DNA of 64,000 bases from Marinobacter bohaiensis. Lineage in GTDB: Bacteria; Pseudomonadota; Gammaproteobacteria; Pseudomonadales; Oleiphilaceae. The stretch is from assembly GCF_003258515.1 (NCBI RefSeq), contig NZ_QGEH01000001.1, positions 2,046,001-2,110,000 on the forward strand, in the 5' to 3' direction. Of the stretch, positions 49,533 through 57,316 are shown in pieces (the first letter of the stretch is position 1; each line of letters starts with the position of its first letter). Below the pieces are notes generated by a model. That model ran no database searches. It was not told where the DNA came from and was given only the letters and a program-made list of their open reading frames with translations. The position numbers and the translations under genes were made by a program.

Positions 49533-50444
49533 TTGATCGCGTCCGCCGGTGTCATTGTCGTCGCCCTGCTGTTGGATCACTGGCTGGGAGAGCCCCGGCG
49601 AGGGCATCCCGTTGTCCTGTTCGGCGGGCTGGCGGCCCGCGTTGAGGCAAGCTGGAACCGTGAACCCCGATCCGTCGCGCGCGGTGCTATCGCCGCCTGC
49701 CTGCTGCTGGTGCCTGTTACCCTCCTGGCCTGGGCCGTCAGCGCCTCACTCTCGGGTAGCCTGCTGCTGGCCGTTGAAGCCGTCGCGCTCTGGCTTTGCC
49801 TGTCCCTGCGCGGCTTGGCGGAGCACGGGCGAGCCGTGCGGGCCCCGCTCGAACGCCAGGACATCGAAGGCGCGCGCAAGGCCGTCGGCCGAATCGTCAG
49901 TCGCGACACGAGGGCGCTGGATGAGACCGGTGTGGCCACCGCCGCCACTGAATCCATGCTGGAGAACGGCGCCGACGCGGTCTTCGCCAGCCTGTTCTGG
50001 TATCTGCTGGCCGGTCTGCCCGGTGTGCTGCTGCATCGTATGGTCAACACGCTTGACGCCATGTGGGGCTACCGCAACGAACGCTTCAACCGGTTTGGCC
50101 GGTTTGCCGCCCGTCTCGACGATGCCATGAATTACCTACCGGCACGACTGACGGCCCTGACCTATGCCCTGGTCGGGCGCACGGCGGACGGCTGGCGCTG
50201 CTGGCGGGAGCAGGGCAAGACCTGGGAAAGCCCCAATGCGGGACCGGTCATGGCGGCCGGCGCGGGTGCGCTGCACGTGAATCTGGGTGGGCCGGCGCCG
50301 TACAGCGAGGGGATGCGGGCGCGTCCCCGCCTGGGTGTCGGCCCGGTCGCCAGCGCGGCCACGATCGGCGCGGCGATTGGGCTTGTCTATCGTGGTGTCG
50401 TCCTGTGGGTCGGGGCGGTGTTGCTGATGGCGGCGGCGGGCTGA
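49533..50444 (+). CDS. cbiB: Adenosylcobinamide-phosphate synthase
   Basis: Attaches aminopropanol phosphate to adenosylcobyric acid; CobD in the aerobic nomenclature. The 303-residue membrane protein opens ALLLDHWLGEPRRGHPVVLFG, as usual for CbiB, and has TESMLENGADAVFASLFWYL and RMVNTLDAMWGYRNERFNRFGR, the conserved cytoplasmic segments. The start is TTG at 49533; GAGG lies about 11 bases upstream. The Arg/Ala-rich ends are unremarkable. It starts the plus-strand run cbiB-cobD-cobQ-bluB, 4 bases before cobD. Confidence 0.92.
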   Translation: MIASAGVIVVALLLDHWLGEPRRGHPVVLFGGLAARVEASWNREPRSVARGAIAACLLLVPVTLLAWAVSASLSGSLLLAVEAVALWLCLSLRGLAEHGRAVRAPLERQDIEGARKAVGRIVSRDTRALDETGVATAATESMLENGADAVFASLFWYLLAGLPGVLLHRMVNTLDAMWGYRNERFNRFGRFAARLDDAMNYLPARLTALTYALVGRTADGWRCWREQGKTWESPNAGPVMAAGAGALHVNLGGPAPYSEGMRARPRLGVGPVASAATIGAAIGLVYRGVVLWVGAVLLMAAAG

Positions 50445-50448
50445 CCCT

Positions 50449-51495
50449 ATGGCCATGTCCGGAAAGCCCAGCCTGGAGCACGGTGGCCGGCTCAACGCCG
50501 CGGCTCGTCAATGGAACATTCCCCGGGAACAGTGGCTCGACCTGTCCACGGGGATCAACCCGGTCAGTTGGCCGGTGCCGGCTTTGCCGGAGACGGTCTG
50601 GCAGCGGCTTCCCGAGGACGACGACGGCCTGGAGGATGCGGTGCGTCTCTGGGCTGGCGCTCCCGATAACGCCGGGTGTCTTCCCATCCCCGGGTCCCAG
50701 GCCGCTATCCAGCGGTTGCCGAGGCTGCGGCCGTCCTGTCGCGTCGGTGTTCCGGTCCCGGGCTACGAGGAGCACGCCCGCTGCTGGGCCCAGGCCGGCC
50801 ACACGGTTGTCCCGTTGGCTCAGGATGACGGGGGTGCCGATGACTGGCTCGACGAGCTGGACGTGGTTGTCTGGATCAATCCCAACAACCCCAGCGGCGA
50901 GCGAATCGAGCGGCAACGGCTCCTGCACTGGCACGAACGTCTGCAATCCCGCGGTGGATGGCTGGTGGTGGACGAGGCGTTCCTGCTCCCGGACGAACCG
51001 GGCGAAAGCCTGGCGCCGGTGGCCGATCGTCCGGGGCTGGTGATTCTCAAATCCCTGGGTAAGTTCTTTGGCCTGGCGGGGATCCGGGCCGGTGCCGCAT
51101 TGGGCGACGCGGACATAGTGTCGGCGCTGGCAACCGATCTTGGGCCCTGGGCGCTCAGCACGCCGGCCCGCTTTATCATGGCCCGGGCACTTGCCGATGC
51201 GGCCTGGCAAACCCAGACCATTGAACGCCTGCGCGCGGACAGTCGCCGGCTGGCCGCCTTGTTGACGCAGAATGGCTTCCCTGTCGTACAGGGAACGGCG
51301 TTGTTCCAGTACGCGCCAGCGATTTCGGCCGACGCCTGGGCGGATGCGCTTGCACAGCGAGGCGTTTACGTACGCCGGTTCGCCGAGCCGGCCGCACTGC
51401 GTTTTGGCCTGCCTGCAACCGAATCCGACTGGCGCCGGCTGCAGCAGGCGCTGCAGGAAATCCAATCCGAAAGAGTCAGGAACACGGCACGATGA
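50449..51495 (+). CDS. cobD: Threonine-phosphate decarboxylase (PLP)
   Basis: Makes 1-aminopropan-2-ol phosphate from L-threonine phosphate, the substrate of CbiB (CobC in aerobic nomenclature). The 348-residue aminotransferase-fold protein has [13 protein letters not shown] at the start, [16 protein letters not shown], and the PLP Lys in [17 protein letters not shown], with [16 protein letters not shown] at the end. It begins 4 bases after cbiB and overlaps cobQ by four bases (ATGA), so translation is coupled. Confidence 0.92.
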   Translation: MAMSGKPSLEHGGRLNAAARQWNIPREQWLDLSTGINPVSWPVPALPETVWQRLPEDDDGLEDAVRLWAGAPDNAGCLPIPGSQAAIQRLPRLRPSCRVGVPVPGYEEHARCWAQAGHTVVPLAQDDGGADDWLDELDVVVWINPNNPSGERIERQRLLHWHERLQSRGGWLVVDEAFLLPDEPGESLAPVADRPGLVILKSLGKFFGLAGIRAGAALGDADIVSALATDLGPWALSTPARFIMARALADAAWQTQTIERLRADSRRLAALLTQNGFPVVQGTALFQYAPAISADAWADALAQRGVYVRRFAEPAALRFGLPATESDWRRLQQALQEIQSERVRNTAR

Positions 51496-52967
51496 CCACA
51501 TTGATGGTGCAGGGCACCACGTCCGACGCCGGCAAGAGCACGGTTGTGGCGGCGCTTTGCCGCTGGCTGGCGCGGCAGGGCGTCTCGGTCGCCCCGTTCA
51601 AGCCCCAGAACATGGCCCTCAACAGCGCGGTGACCCGGGACGGCGGCGAAATCGGCCGCTCCACCGCATTGCAGGCCCTGGCCTGTGGCCTGGAGCCTCA
51701 CAGCGACATGAACCCGGTCCTGCTCAAACCGCAGACCGACTGCGGAGCCCAGGTGATCCTGCGCGGCCAGGTTCATGGCAACATGGATGCTTTGGATTAC
51801 CACGCTTACAAGGCCGAAGCGGCCAAGTCAGTGATGGCAGCCTGGCGTGACCTGTCCGCGCGCTACGATGTGATCATCGCCGAAGGCGCCGGCAGCCCGG
51901 CGGAAATCAACCTGCGCGCCAACGACATCGCCAATATGGGGTTTGCCGAAGCGGCGGATTGCCCGGTCCTCCTGGTGGGGGACATCGAGCGCGGCGGCGT
52001 ATTCGCGCAGTTGGTGGGCACGCTGGAGTTGGTGTCTGAGAGCGAACGAGACCGCATAGCGGGATTCGTGATCAACCGGTTCCGGGGCGATCCGGGCCTG
52101 CTCACGTCCGGCCTGGAGTGGCTCGAAGAGCGGACCGGCAAGCCGGTGGTGGGCGTGCTGTCGCACCTGAGCGGTCTGCTGCTGGACGCCGAGGACAGCG
52201 TTAACCTGACCTCCGTCGCCGGCACGGGACAGCTCAGGGTGGTGATTCCACGTCTGCCGCGCATGAGCAACCACAACGATTTCGACCCGCTGCGCCTGCA
52301 CCCGGGCGTCGACCTGAGCTTCGTCGGGGAGGGCGAAGCCATCCCGCCGGCGGACGTGATCATTCTGCCCGGCAGCAAAAGCACGCGCTCCGACCTGGCC
52401 TGGCTGAAAGCACGGGGCTGGCCCGAGGCGATCCGCCGGCATCTGCGCTACGGCGGGCATGTGTTCGGCATCTGCGGCGGCTTCCAGATGCTGGGCGAGT
52501 GGGTTGCCGATCCCGACGGCCTGGAGGGGGAGCCGGGCAACAGCGAAGGGCTGGGCCTGCTGCCGCTGAACACCCGGATGGTGGCCGGCAAACAGCTGCG
52601 CGAGGTGTCGGGCGAGCTGCGGCTGCCGGACGGGGACGATATGGCCCCGCTGAGCGGCTATGAAATGCACAACGGCGTGACCACCGGCGCCGCGCTGGAG
52701 CGCCCGATTCTCAACCTGGACGGTCGCCCCGACGGCGCCGTCAGCGACGATGGCCAGATCATGGGCACCTACGTGCACGGGCTGTTCGACCGGCCTGAGG
52801 CCTGCGATGCCCTGCTGGCCGCCTGGGGGCTGCGTGGTGAGGCCGCGGCGGTGGATTACCAGCAGCACCGGCTTGCCCAGCTCGATCGCCTCGCCGACCA
52901 TCTCGACCAGCAACTGGACACTGACAGACTCCGGCACTGGCTGGGTCTGCCCAAGGAAACTGAATGA
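51492..52967 (+). CDS. cobQ: Cobyric acid synthase (glutamine-hydrolysing)
   Basis: Adds four amides (b, d, e, g) to adenosylcobyrinic acid a,c-diamide. The 491-residue protein has an N-terminal ATPase-like domain ([21 protein letters not shown], residues 4-24 region; [20 protein letters not shown]) and a class I amidotransferase domain with the nucleophile Cys in [14 protein letters not shown] and a His in YVHGLFD. CobBQ-type triad features are complete. It overlaps cobD and bluB by four bases at both ends. Confidence 0.95.
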   Translation: MTTLMVQGTTSDAGKSTVVAALCRWLARQGVSVAPFKPQNMALNSAVTRDGGEIGRSTALQALACGLEPHSDMNPVLLKPQTDCGAQVILRGQVHGNMDALDYHAYKAEAAKSVMAAWRDLSARYDVIIAEGAGSPAEINLRANDIANMGFAEAADCPVLLVGDIERGGVFAQLVGTLELVSESERDRIAGFVINRFRGDPGLLTSGLEWLEERTGKPVVGVLSHLSGLLLDAEDSVNLTSVAGTGQLRVVIPRLPRMSNHNDFDPLRLHPGVDLSFVGEGEAIPPADVIILPGSKSTRSDLAWLKARGWPEAIRRHLRYGGHVFGICGGFQMLGEWVADPDGLEGEPGNSEGLGLLPLNTRMVAGKQLREVSGELRLPDGDDMAPLSGYEMHNGVTTGAALERPILNLDGRPDGAVSDDGQIMGTYVHGLFDRPEACDALLAAWGLRGEAAAVDYQQHRLAQLDRLADHLDQQLDTDRLRHWLGLPKETE

Positions 52968-53680
52968 CCGATTCCGCCAACGACTTCACCGACGCCGAGC
53001 GCCAGGGGCTGTATCGCGCCATTTTTGAGCGCCGCGATGTGCGCTCCCAGTTTCTACCCGATCCGATACCGCCCGGGGTGCTGGGGCGGCTCATTGAAGC
53101 GGCCCACCACGCGCCGTCAGTGGGCTTTATGCAGCCCTGGGATTTCCTGGTGATCGAAAGCGCCGAGGTACGTCGCCGGGTGCTGGAGAACTTCGAGCAG
53201 GAGAACCAGCGGGCCGCTGACAATTACGAGGGCGAACGCCAGGGCACCTACCGCAGCCTCAAACTGCAGGGCATCCTCGACAGCCCGCTCAACCTCTGCA
53301 TCACCTGCGATCGCAGCCGCGGCGGCCCCAAGGTGCTGGGGCGCAACAGTATCGTCGAAACCGACCTGTTCAGCACCTGCCTGGCGGTGCAGAACCTGTG
53401 GCTGGCGGCCCGCGCCGAAGGCATCGGCGTCGGCTGGGTCAGCATCCTCGACCAGGAGCGGTTGGCCGAGGTGCTGGCGTTGCCGGAGAACGTCTATCCG
53501 CTGGCGTATCTGTGTGTGGGGTATGTGAGCGAGTTTCTCGAGCAGCCCGAGCTGCAGGCCAGGGGCTGGCGTTCGCGTCTGCCTCTGGAGCAGCTGGTGC
53601 ATCACGACGGCTGGCAAAAAGCGTTGCCGGATGGCCACCCGTTGGCCGACTGGCTGACCCACAGAACACCCCGAAAATAG
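52964..53680 (+). CDS. bluB: 5,6-dimethylbenzimidazole synthase
   Basis: An oxygen-dependent flavin-fragmenting enzyme that makes the lower base of B12 from FMN. The 238-residue nitroreductase-fold protein shows [36 protein letters not shown] and [20 protein letters not shown], the BluB pattern. Its presence fits an aerobic B12 maker that produces its own lower base. It overlaps cobQ by four bases and ends the cbiB-cobD-cobQ-bluB unit before a hairpin. Confidence 0.93.
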   Translation: MTDSANDFTDAERQGLYRAIFERRDVRSQFLPDPIPPGVLGRLIEAAHHAPSVGFMQPWDFLVIESAEVRRRVLENFEQENQRAADNYEGERQGTYRSLKLQGILDSPLNLCITCDRSRGGPKVLGRNSIVETDLFSTCLAVQNLWLAARAEGIGVGWVSILDQERLAEVLALPENVYPLAYLCVGYVSEFLEQPELQARGWRSRLPLEQLVHHDGWQKALPDGHPLADWLTHRTPRK

Positions 53681-53683
53681 GGC

Positions 53684-53712
53684 GGCCGGGCGCTCCCACA
53701 TTGCGCCCGCCG
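53684..53712 (+). terminator. Possible terminator after bluB
   Basis: GGGCGC (53688-53693) and GCGCCC (53703-53708) form a stem with neighbouring GC pairs; a weak T content follows. It could end the bluB transcript just before the riboswitch. Confidence 0.4.
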
Positions 53713-53737
53713 GGGCGTTGAATTACGATATCCACCT

Positions 53738-53926
53738 CGAAGACGGGTGCCCCTGCCACAGGGGATAATCGGGAAGTATGGTGCGGCCTCAGGCCCATTC
53801 CATCGCTGCCCCCGCATCGGTAATAAACGCGTAGTCTGCAACAAACCACTGGCCAACGCCGGGAAGGTGCAGATGATGGCGCTCGGAAAGGCGCCCCGTT
53901 TTAAGCCCGAAGACCGGCCTGTCATT
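53738..53926 (+). promoter_or_regulatory. Cobalamin riboswitch (AdoCbl aptamer) controlling cbtB-cobG
   Basis: The conserved cobalamin aptamer elements occur in order: GGTGCC (53746-53751), GATAATCGGGAA (near 53764), GGTGCGG (near 53780) and its partner, the core GCTGCCCCCGCA (53805-53816), CCACTGG (53846-53852), GGGAAGG (53861-53867) with the ATGATG following, and the B12 box AGCCCGAAGACCGGCC (53904-53919). The aptamer is the only one seen in the window. It lies upstream of cbtB, and its likely expression platform is at 53936-53963. Confidence 0.93.
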
Positions 53927-53935
53927 CCTGCGATC

Positions 53936-53963
53936 CACCAGTGGTGCGGCGGGCACCAAGGAG
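53936..53963 (+). promoter_or_regulatory. Mutually exclusive hairpins at the cbtB ribosome-binding site
   Basis: CACC (53936-53939) can pair with GGTG (53943-53946). The same GGTGC (53943-53947) can instead pair with GCACC (53953-53957), which abuts AAGGAG (53958-53963), the cbtB ribosome site. The two pairings cannot coexist, as expected for an expression platform acting on translation. Confidence 0.55.
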
Positions 53964-53968
53964 TTGAT

Positions 53969-54154
53969 ATGTCTGCGTTTTCCTCTTCCTCCAGCGAATC
54001 GGTTTCCGGTTCCCGGGTTTCATCGGCCGTCCAGCAGGGCGCTGTTGCGGTCTTCGGCGCGTTGATCCTTTACGCCGTTGGCTTCCTGCCGATGAGCGCG
54101 GCCCACAACGCCGCGCACGATACCCGGCACACGTTCGTTTTCCCCTGCCACTGA
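53969..54154 (+). CDS. cbtB: CbtB, predicted cobalt transporter small subunit
   Basis: A 61-residue single-span protein, the small partner of CbtA. The membrane helix (about residues 25-42) precedes MSAAHNAAHDTRHTFVFPCH, the family's C-terminal end with its His-rich pattern and final Cys-His, likely metal ligands. AAGGAG lies five bases before the ATG. It is the first gene behind the cobalamin riboswitch, consistent with CbtAB importing cobalt when B12 is short. Too small to be found by length-based gene calling except within a longer open frame. Confidence 0.9.
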   Translation: MSAFSSSSSESVSGSRVSSAVQQGAVAVFGALILYAVGFLPMSAAHNAAHDTRHTFVFPCH

Positions 54155-54203
54155 GCGCTGTCCGATCGTAGGCTATCCGTTCATGGATAGTCTTCCGCAG
54201 CGC
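54155..54203 (+). other. Long hairpin between cbtB and cbtA
   Basis: Outer arms GCGCTG (54155-54160) and CAGCGC (54198-54203) and inner arms CTATCC (54173-54178) and GGATAG (54185-54190) can form a two-part hairpin starting directly after the cbtB stop. There is no T run after it, so it may serve as an mRNA stabiliser or processing site rather than a terminator. Confidence 0.5.
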
Positions 54204-54250
54204 CCGGCGTTGGCACAACGACCGTTCTATTTCCTGCTGGAGGGAAATCC

Positions 54251-55036
54251 ATGTTCCGCTCATTGATACTCAGCGCCTGCGCTATTGGCGTTGTCGCCGG
54301 TCTGGCCATGACCGCGTTTCAATCCTTTGGCGTCACACCGATCATTCTCGCGGCCGAACAGTACGAGGTCAGCGAACCGGCCGAGCCGGAAAGCGCCCAT
54401 CCGCATGAGGCGGCCGGCCATACTCACGAGCACGGCCAAGCGGGCGGCCATCACCACCACGGCGGTGACGAGTGGGCCCCGGCCGACGGCTTCGAGCGCA
54501 CATTCTACTCGGCGGTTTCCAACATCTGCGCCGGTATCGGTTTCGCCGCGCTGCTGCTGGTGGTCATGAATCAGCTGCGTGAACGCGGCCGCATGACGCC
54601 CAACGCCAGTCGCGGGCTCCTGCTGGGGGCGCTCGGCTTTGTCGCAGTGTTCATGGCGCCGTCGCTTGGGCTGCCGCCGGAAGTGCCGGGTGCCCGTGCC
54701 GCCGCCCTGGAATCGCGCCAGCTTTGGTGGGTTGCCACGGTACTGCTGACCGTCGCCGGGCTCGGTATCCTCTTCCTGGCCGGCGGCTGGCAGCGCATCC
54801 TGGGTGTGCCGCTGTTGCTGGTGACGCACTTTTTCGTGCCCACCCACGAGGGCCCGATGTTCTCGCATCCCGATCCGGACGCCGTCACAGCGTTGAACGA
54901 GCTCCACCATCAATTCATCTGGGCAACCGGCCTCTCCAATCTGGCGTTCTGGCTCCTGATTGGCGTGCTGTGCGCGGTTACCCTCAATTACCTGTCACGG
55001 ACAGGTCGCATCCATCATGAACAAGTTCCTGCCTGA
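54251..55036 (+). CDS. cbtA: CbtA, predicted cobalt transporter
   Basis: A 261-residue membrane protein with five or six predicted helices, predicted partner of CbtB. After the first helix comes a periplasmic His-rich loop (about residues 50-75) containing HPHEAAGHTHEHGQ and GGHHHHGG, a good cobalt-binding candidate. Later helices carry FMAPSLGLPPEVPGA and THFFVPTHEGPMFSHPDPDAV. The riboswitch and the adjacent cobaltochelatase genes support a cobalt import role, which remains a prediction. Its last 20 bases overlap the chlID start. Confidence 0.9.
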   Translation: MFRSLILSACAIGVVAGLAMTAFQSFGVTPIILAAEQYEVSEPAEPESAHPHEAAGHTHEHGQAGGHHHHGGDEWAPADGFERTFYSAVSNICAGIGFAALLLVVMNQLRERGRMTPNASRGLLLGALGFVAVFMAPSLGLPPEVPGARAAALESRQLWWVATVLLTVAGLGILFLAGGWQRILGVPLLLVTHFFVPTHEGPMFSHPDPDAVTALNELHHQFIWATGLSNLAFWLLIGVLCAVTLNYLSRTGRIHHEQVPA

Positions 55037-56726
55037 GTTTCCGTTCTCGGCCGTTGTCGGCCAGGACGATCTCAAGACAGCGTTGCTGCTGAACGCCATC
55101 AACCCACGGGTCGGTGGCGTTTTGATCAGCGGTCCCCGAGGCAGCGCCAAATCGACCCTGGCCCGGGCCCTGGCCGACATCCTGCCGCCATCGAGCGAAG
55201 GGGCTCGTCCGCCATTCGTGAACATGCCTCTGGGCACCAGCGAGGATCGCCTGATCGGCAGCCTCGACCTCAAACGCGTGCTGGCGGATCAGGACGTGGC
55301 TTTCGAACCGGGCTTGCTGGCCCGGGCGGACGGCGGCGTGCTGTACGTCGACGAAGTGAACCTGCTGCCGGATGCCCTGGTGGACCTGCTACTGGATGCG
55401 GCGGCACGCGGCATCAACGTGGTGGAGCGCGACGGCATCAGCCACAGCCATGCGGCCCGGTTCGCCCTGATCGGCACCATGAACCCGGACGAGGGCGAAT
55501 TGCGCCCGCAACTGCTCGACCGATTCGGACTGTGCGTCGAGATGCAAGGCACCATCCCGGTGACCGACCGCATCGCCATCGTTCAGCAGCGCGAGGCGTT
55601 CGAGCGGGATCCGGACGCCTTCTGTGCCGAATTCCGGTCGCAGCAGGCCCAGCTCGGCGATCGCCTGGCCGCGGCCCAGGAGCGGTTGCCGTCCGTGTCG
55701 CTCGATCATGCCGCGTATGAGCACATCGCCCAGCGCTGCGAGGCGGCCGGCGTGGAAGGCCTGCGCGCGGATGTGACCTGGCATCGCGCCGCCGAGGCCC
55801 ATGCCGCCTGGCGGGGTATGGATCGGGTGGAACGCGAGGATCTCGATGCGGTGGAACCCTGGGTCCTGGCGCACCGACGCACCACACCGCCGGACGAGCC
55901 GCCGACGCCACCGTCCGGCAATCGCTCGTCCGGCCCGGATACCGAAGGCGGACAGGGCAGTGCCGGTTCCGGCGAGAACCGGGGGCAGGGGCAGTGGGGC
56001 GCCATGCCGCCCCAGGCGCAGCAAACTGTTGCGACGGAGTGGGCCGCGCCAGAGATCCCGGGCGCACCGCGAGCGAAAGGGGCGACCTCAAGCCAGGCAT
56101 CCCGCGACCACAGCGGCGAGCAGGCGGGGCAGCAACGCGCCCGTCGGGAAACAAGGCGCCCGGACTGGTTCGCCACCCTGGTTGCCAACCGAGGCCGCAT
56201 GCCCTGGCACGATCTCAAGTTCCGCCGCGCCCGCACCGGTCAGCCGCGCCTGCACCTGGTGCTGCTCGACACATCGGCCTCCACGCTGGGCCGTGGCGCC
56301 CTGGGACGCGCCAAGGGCGTCGTCGAATCCCTGGCGCAGAAGGCCTACGCCGCGCGCGAGCAGGTGGCCGTGATGGGGTTCGGCAGTAACGGCGTAACCC
56401 CGATCCTGCCGCGTCGCCGCGCGCCCAAGCGGATGCTGGCGCAGCTGGATGCCACCGGTGGTGGTGGCGGTACGCCCATCCGCGAAGCCATTGCCCGGGC
56501 TGCCCGCCTGATCGGCCAATGGCAGCGCCGCGAGCCGGGTTTGCATATCCGCACCTACCTGATTACCGATGGGCGCACGCGCCAGCCGCTCGATGATCTC
56601 CCCACGCTGGGGGATTGCGTGGTGGTGGATACCGAACAGGCGGCCGTCAAACGCGGTCGCGGCGAACGCATTGCAGAACAACTGGGCGCGGTCTACCAGA
56701 CGCTGCCCCTGATGGAGGCCTCATGA
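55017..56726 (+). CDS. Fused ChlI-ChlD-type AAA+/VWA chelatase subunit, predicted cobaltochelatase motor
   Basis: A 569-residue protein with an N-terminal AAA+ domain and C-terminal von Willebrand A domain joined by a Pro/Gly/Gln-rich linker (about residues 290-385). Walker A is GPRGSAKST (39-47) and Walker B VLYVDEVN (108-115), followed by the ChlI arrangement. The VWA MIDAS DTSAS is at residue 418, intact, then GGTPIREAI. This combines roles split between ChlI and ChlD or CobS and CobT, and is placed with CobN, so I infer ATP-driven cobalt insertion into hydrogenobyrinic acid a,c-diamide. It starts at ATG 55017 within the end of cbtA. Confidence 0.88.
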   Translation: MNKFLPEFPFSAVVGQDDLKTALLLNAINPRVGGVLISGPRGSAKSTLARALADILPPSSEGARPPFVNMPLGTSEDRLIGSLDLKRVLADQDVAFEPGLLARADGGVLYVDEVNLLPDALVDLLLDAAARGINVVERDGISHSHAARFALIGTMNPDEGELRPQLLDRFGLCVEMQGTIPVTDRIAIVQQREAFERDPDAFCAEFRSQQAQLGDRLAAAQERLPSVSLDHAAYEHIAQRCEAAGVEGLRADVTWHRAAEAHAAWRGMDRVEREDLDAVEPWVLAHRRTTPPDEPPTPPSGNRSSGPDTEGGQGSAGSGENRGQGQWGAMPPQAQQTVATEWAAPEIPGAPRAKGATSSQASRDHSGEQAGQQRARRETRRPDWFATLVANRGRMPWHDLKFRRARTGQPRLHLVLLDTSASTLGRGALGRAKGVVESLAQKAYAAREQVAVMGFGSNGVTPILPRRRAPKRMLAQLDATGGGGGTPIREAIARAARLIGQWQRREPGLHIRTYLITDGRTRQPLDDLPTLGDCVVVDTEQAAVKRGRGERIAEQLGAVYQTLPLMEAS

Positions 56727-57316
56727 CCGACAACACCCACGCCACACGCATGCAGAAAAAGAAGGACGTGGTGGACGGCCGCATCGCCAAGGCGACCGAA
56801 GAACGCGGCGTGCTGATCCTGCTCAAGGGCAATGGCAAGGGCAAAAGCAGCTCCGCCTTTGGCACGCTGGCCCGCTCCCTCGGCCACGGGCAGCAGGGCG
56901 CGGTCATCCAGTTCATCAAGGGCCGCCGCGAAACCGGTGAATACCTGTTTTTCCGCGACCACCCGAGGCTGGACTGGCACGTGATGGGCCATGGTTTCAC
57001 CTGGGAAACCCAGGATCGCGAGCGCGACATTGAAGCCGCCCAGGCCGCCTGGAAAGTCGCCGAAGGTCTGCTGCAGGATCCGGCCTACCACATCATCGTC
57101 TTCGACGAGATGAGCTACATGCTGAAGTACGGCTATCTGGAGCCCGAGCCCATCGTCGAGGCCCTGCGCAACCGGCCGCGTCACCAGAGTGTGATCATCA
57201 CCGGGCGCACCATGGCCCAGCCGCTACAGGACATCGCCGATACCATCAGCACCGTGCAGGACGAGCGCCATGCGTTCCGGCTCGGCGTGAAGGCCCAGGC
57301 CGGGATCGAATTCTGA
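56723..57316 (+). CDS. cobO: Cob(I)yrinic acid a,c-diamide adenosyltransferase
   Basis: Adds the adenosyl ligand to the cobalt after insertion and reduction. The 197-residue product has the CobA/BtuR-type P-loop ILLKGNGKGKSSSAFG and VIQFIKGRRETGEY, DWHVMGHGFTWETQDRERDI, and HIIVFDEMSYMLKYGYL, all typical. Its ATG overlaps the previous gene by four bases (ATGA), and its stop overlaps cobB by one (TGATG). The N-terminal 35 residues are charged and bind the substrate cavity in homologues. Confidence 0.94.
   Translation: MTDNTHATRMQKKKDVVDGRIAKATEERGVLILLKGNGKGKSSSAFGTLARSLGHGQQGAVIQFIKGRRETGEYLFFRDHPRLDWHVMGHGFTWETQDRERDIEAAQAAWKVAEGLLQDPAYHIIVFDEMSYMLKYGYLEPEPIVEALRNRPRHQSVIITGRTMAQPLQDIADTISTVQDERHAFRLGVKAQAGIEF

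Noticed and set aside
55017-56726. Magnesium chelatase for chlorophyll synthesis.
   Set aside because: No bch/chl genes are present, while cobN, cobW and cobB surround the gene.
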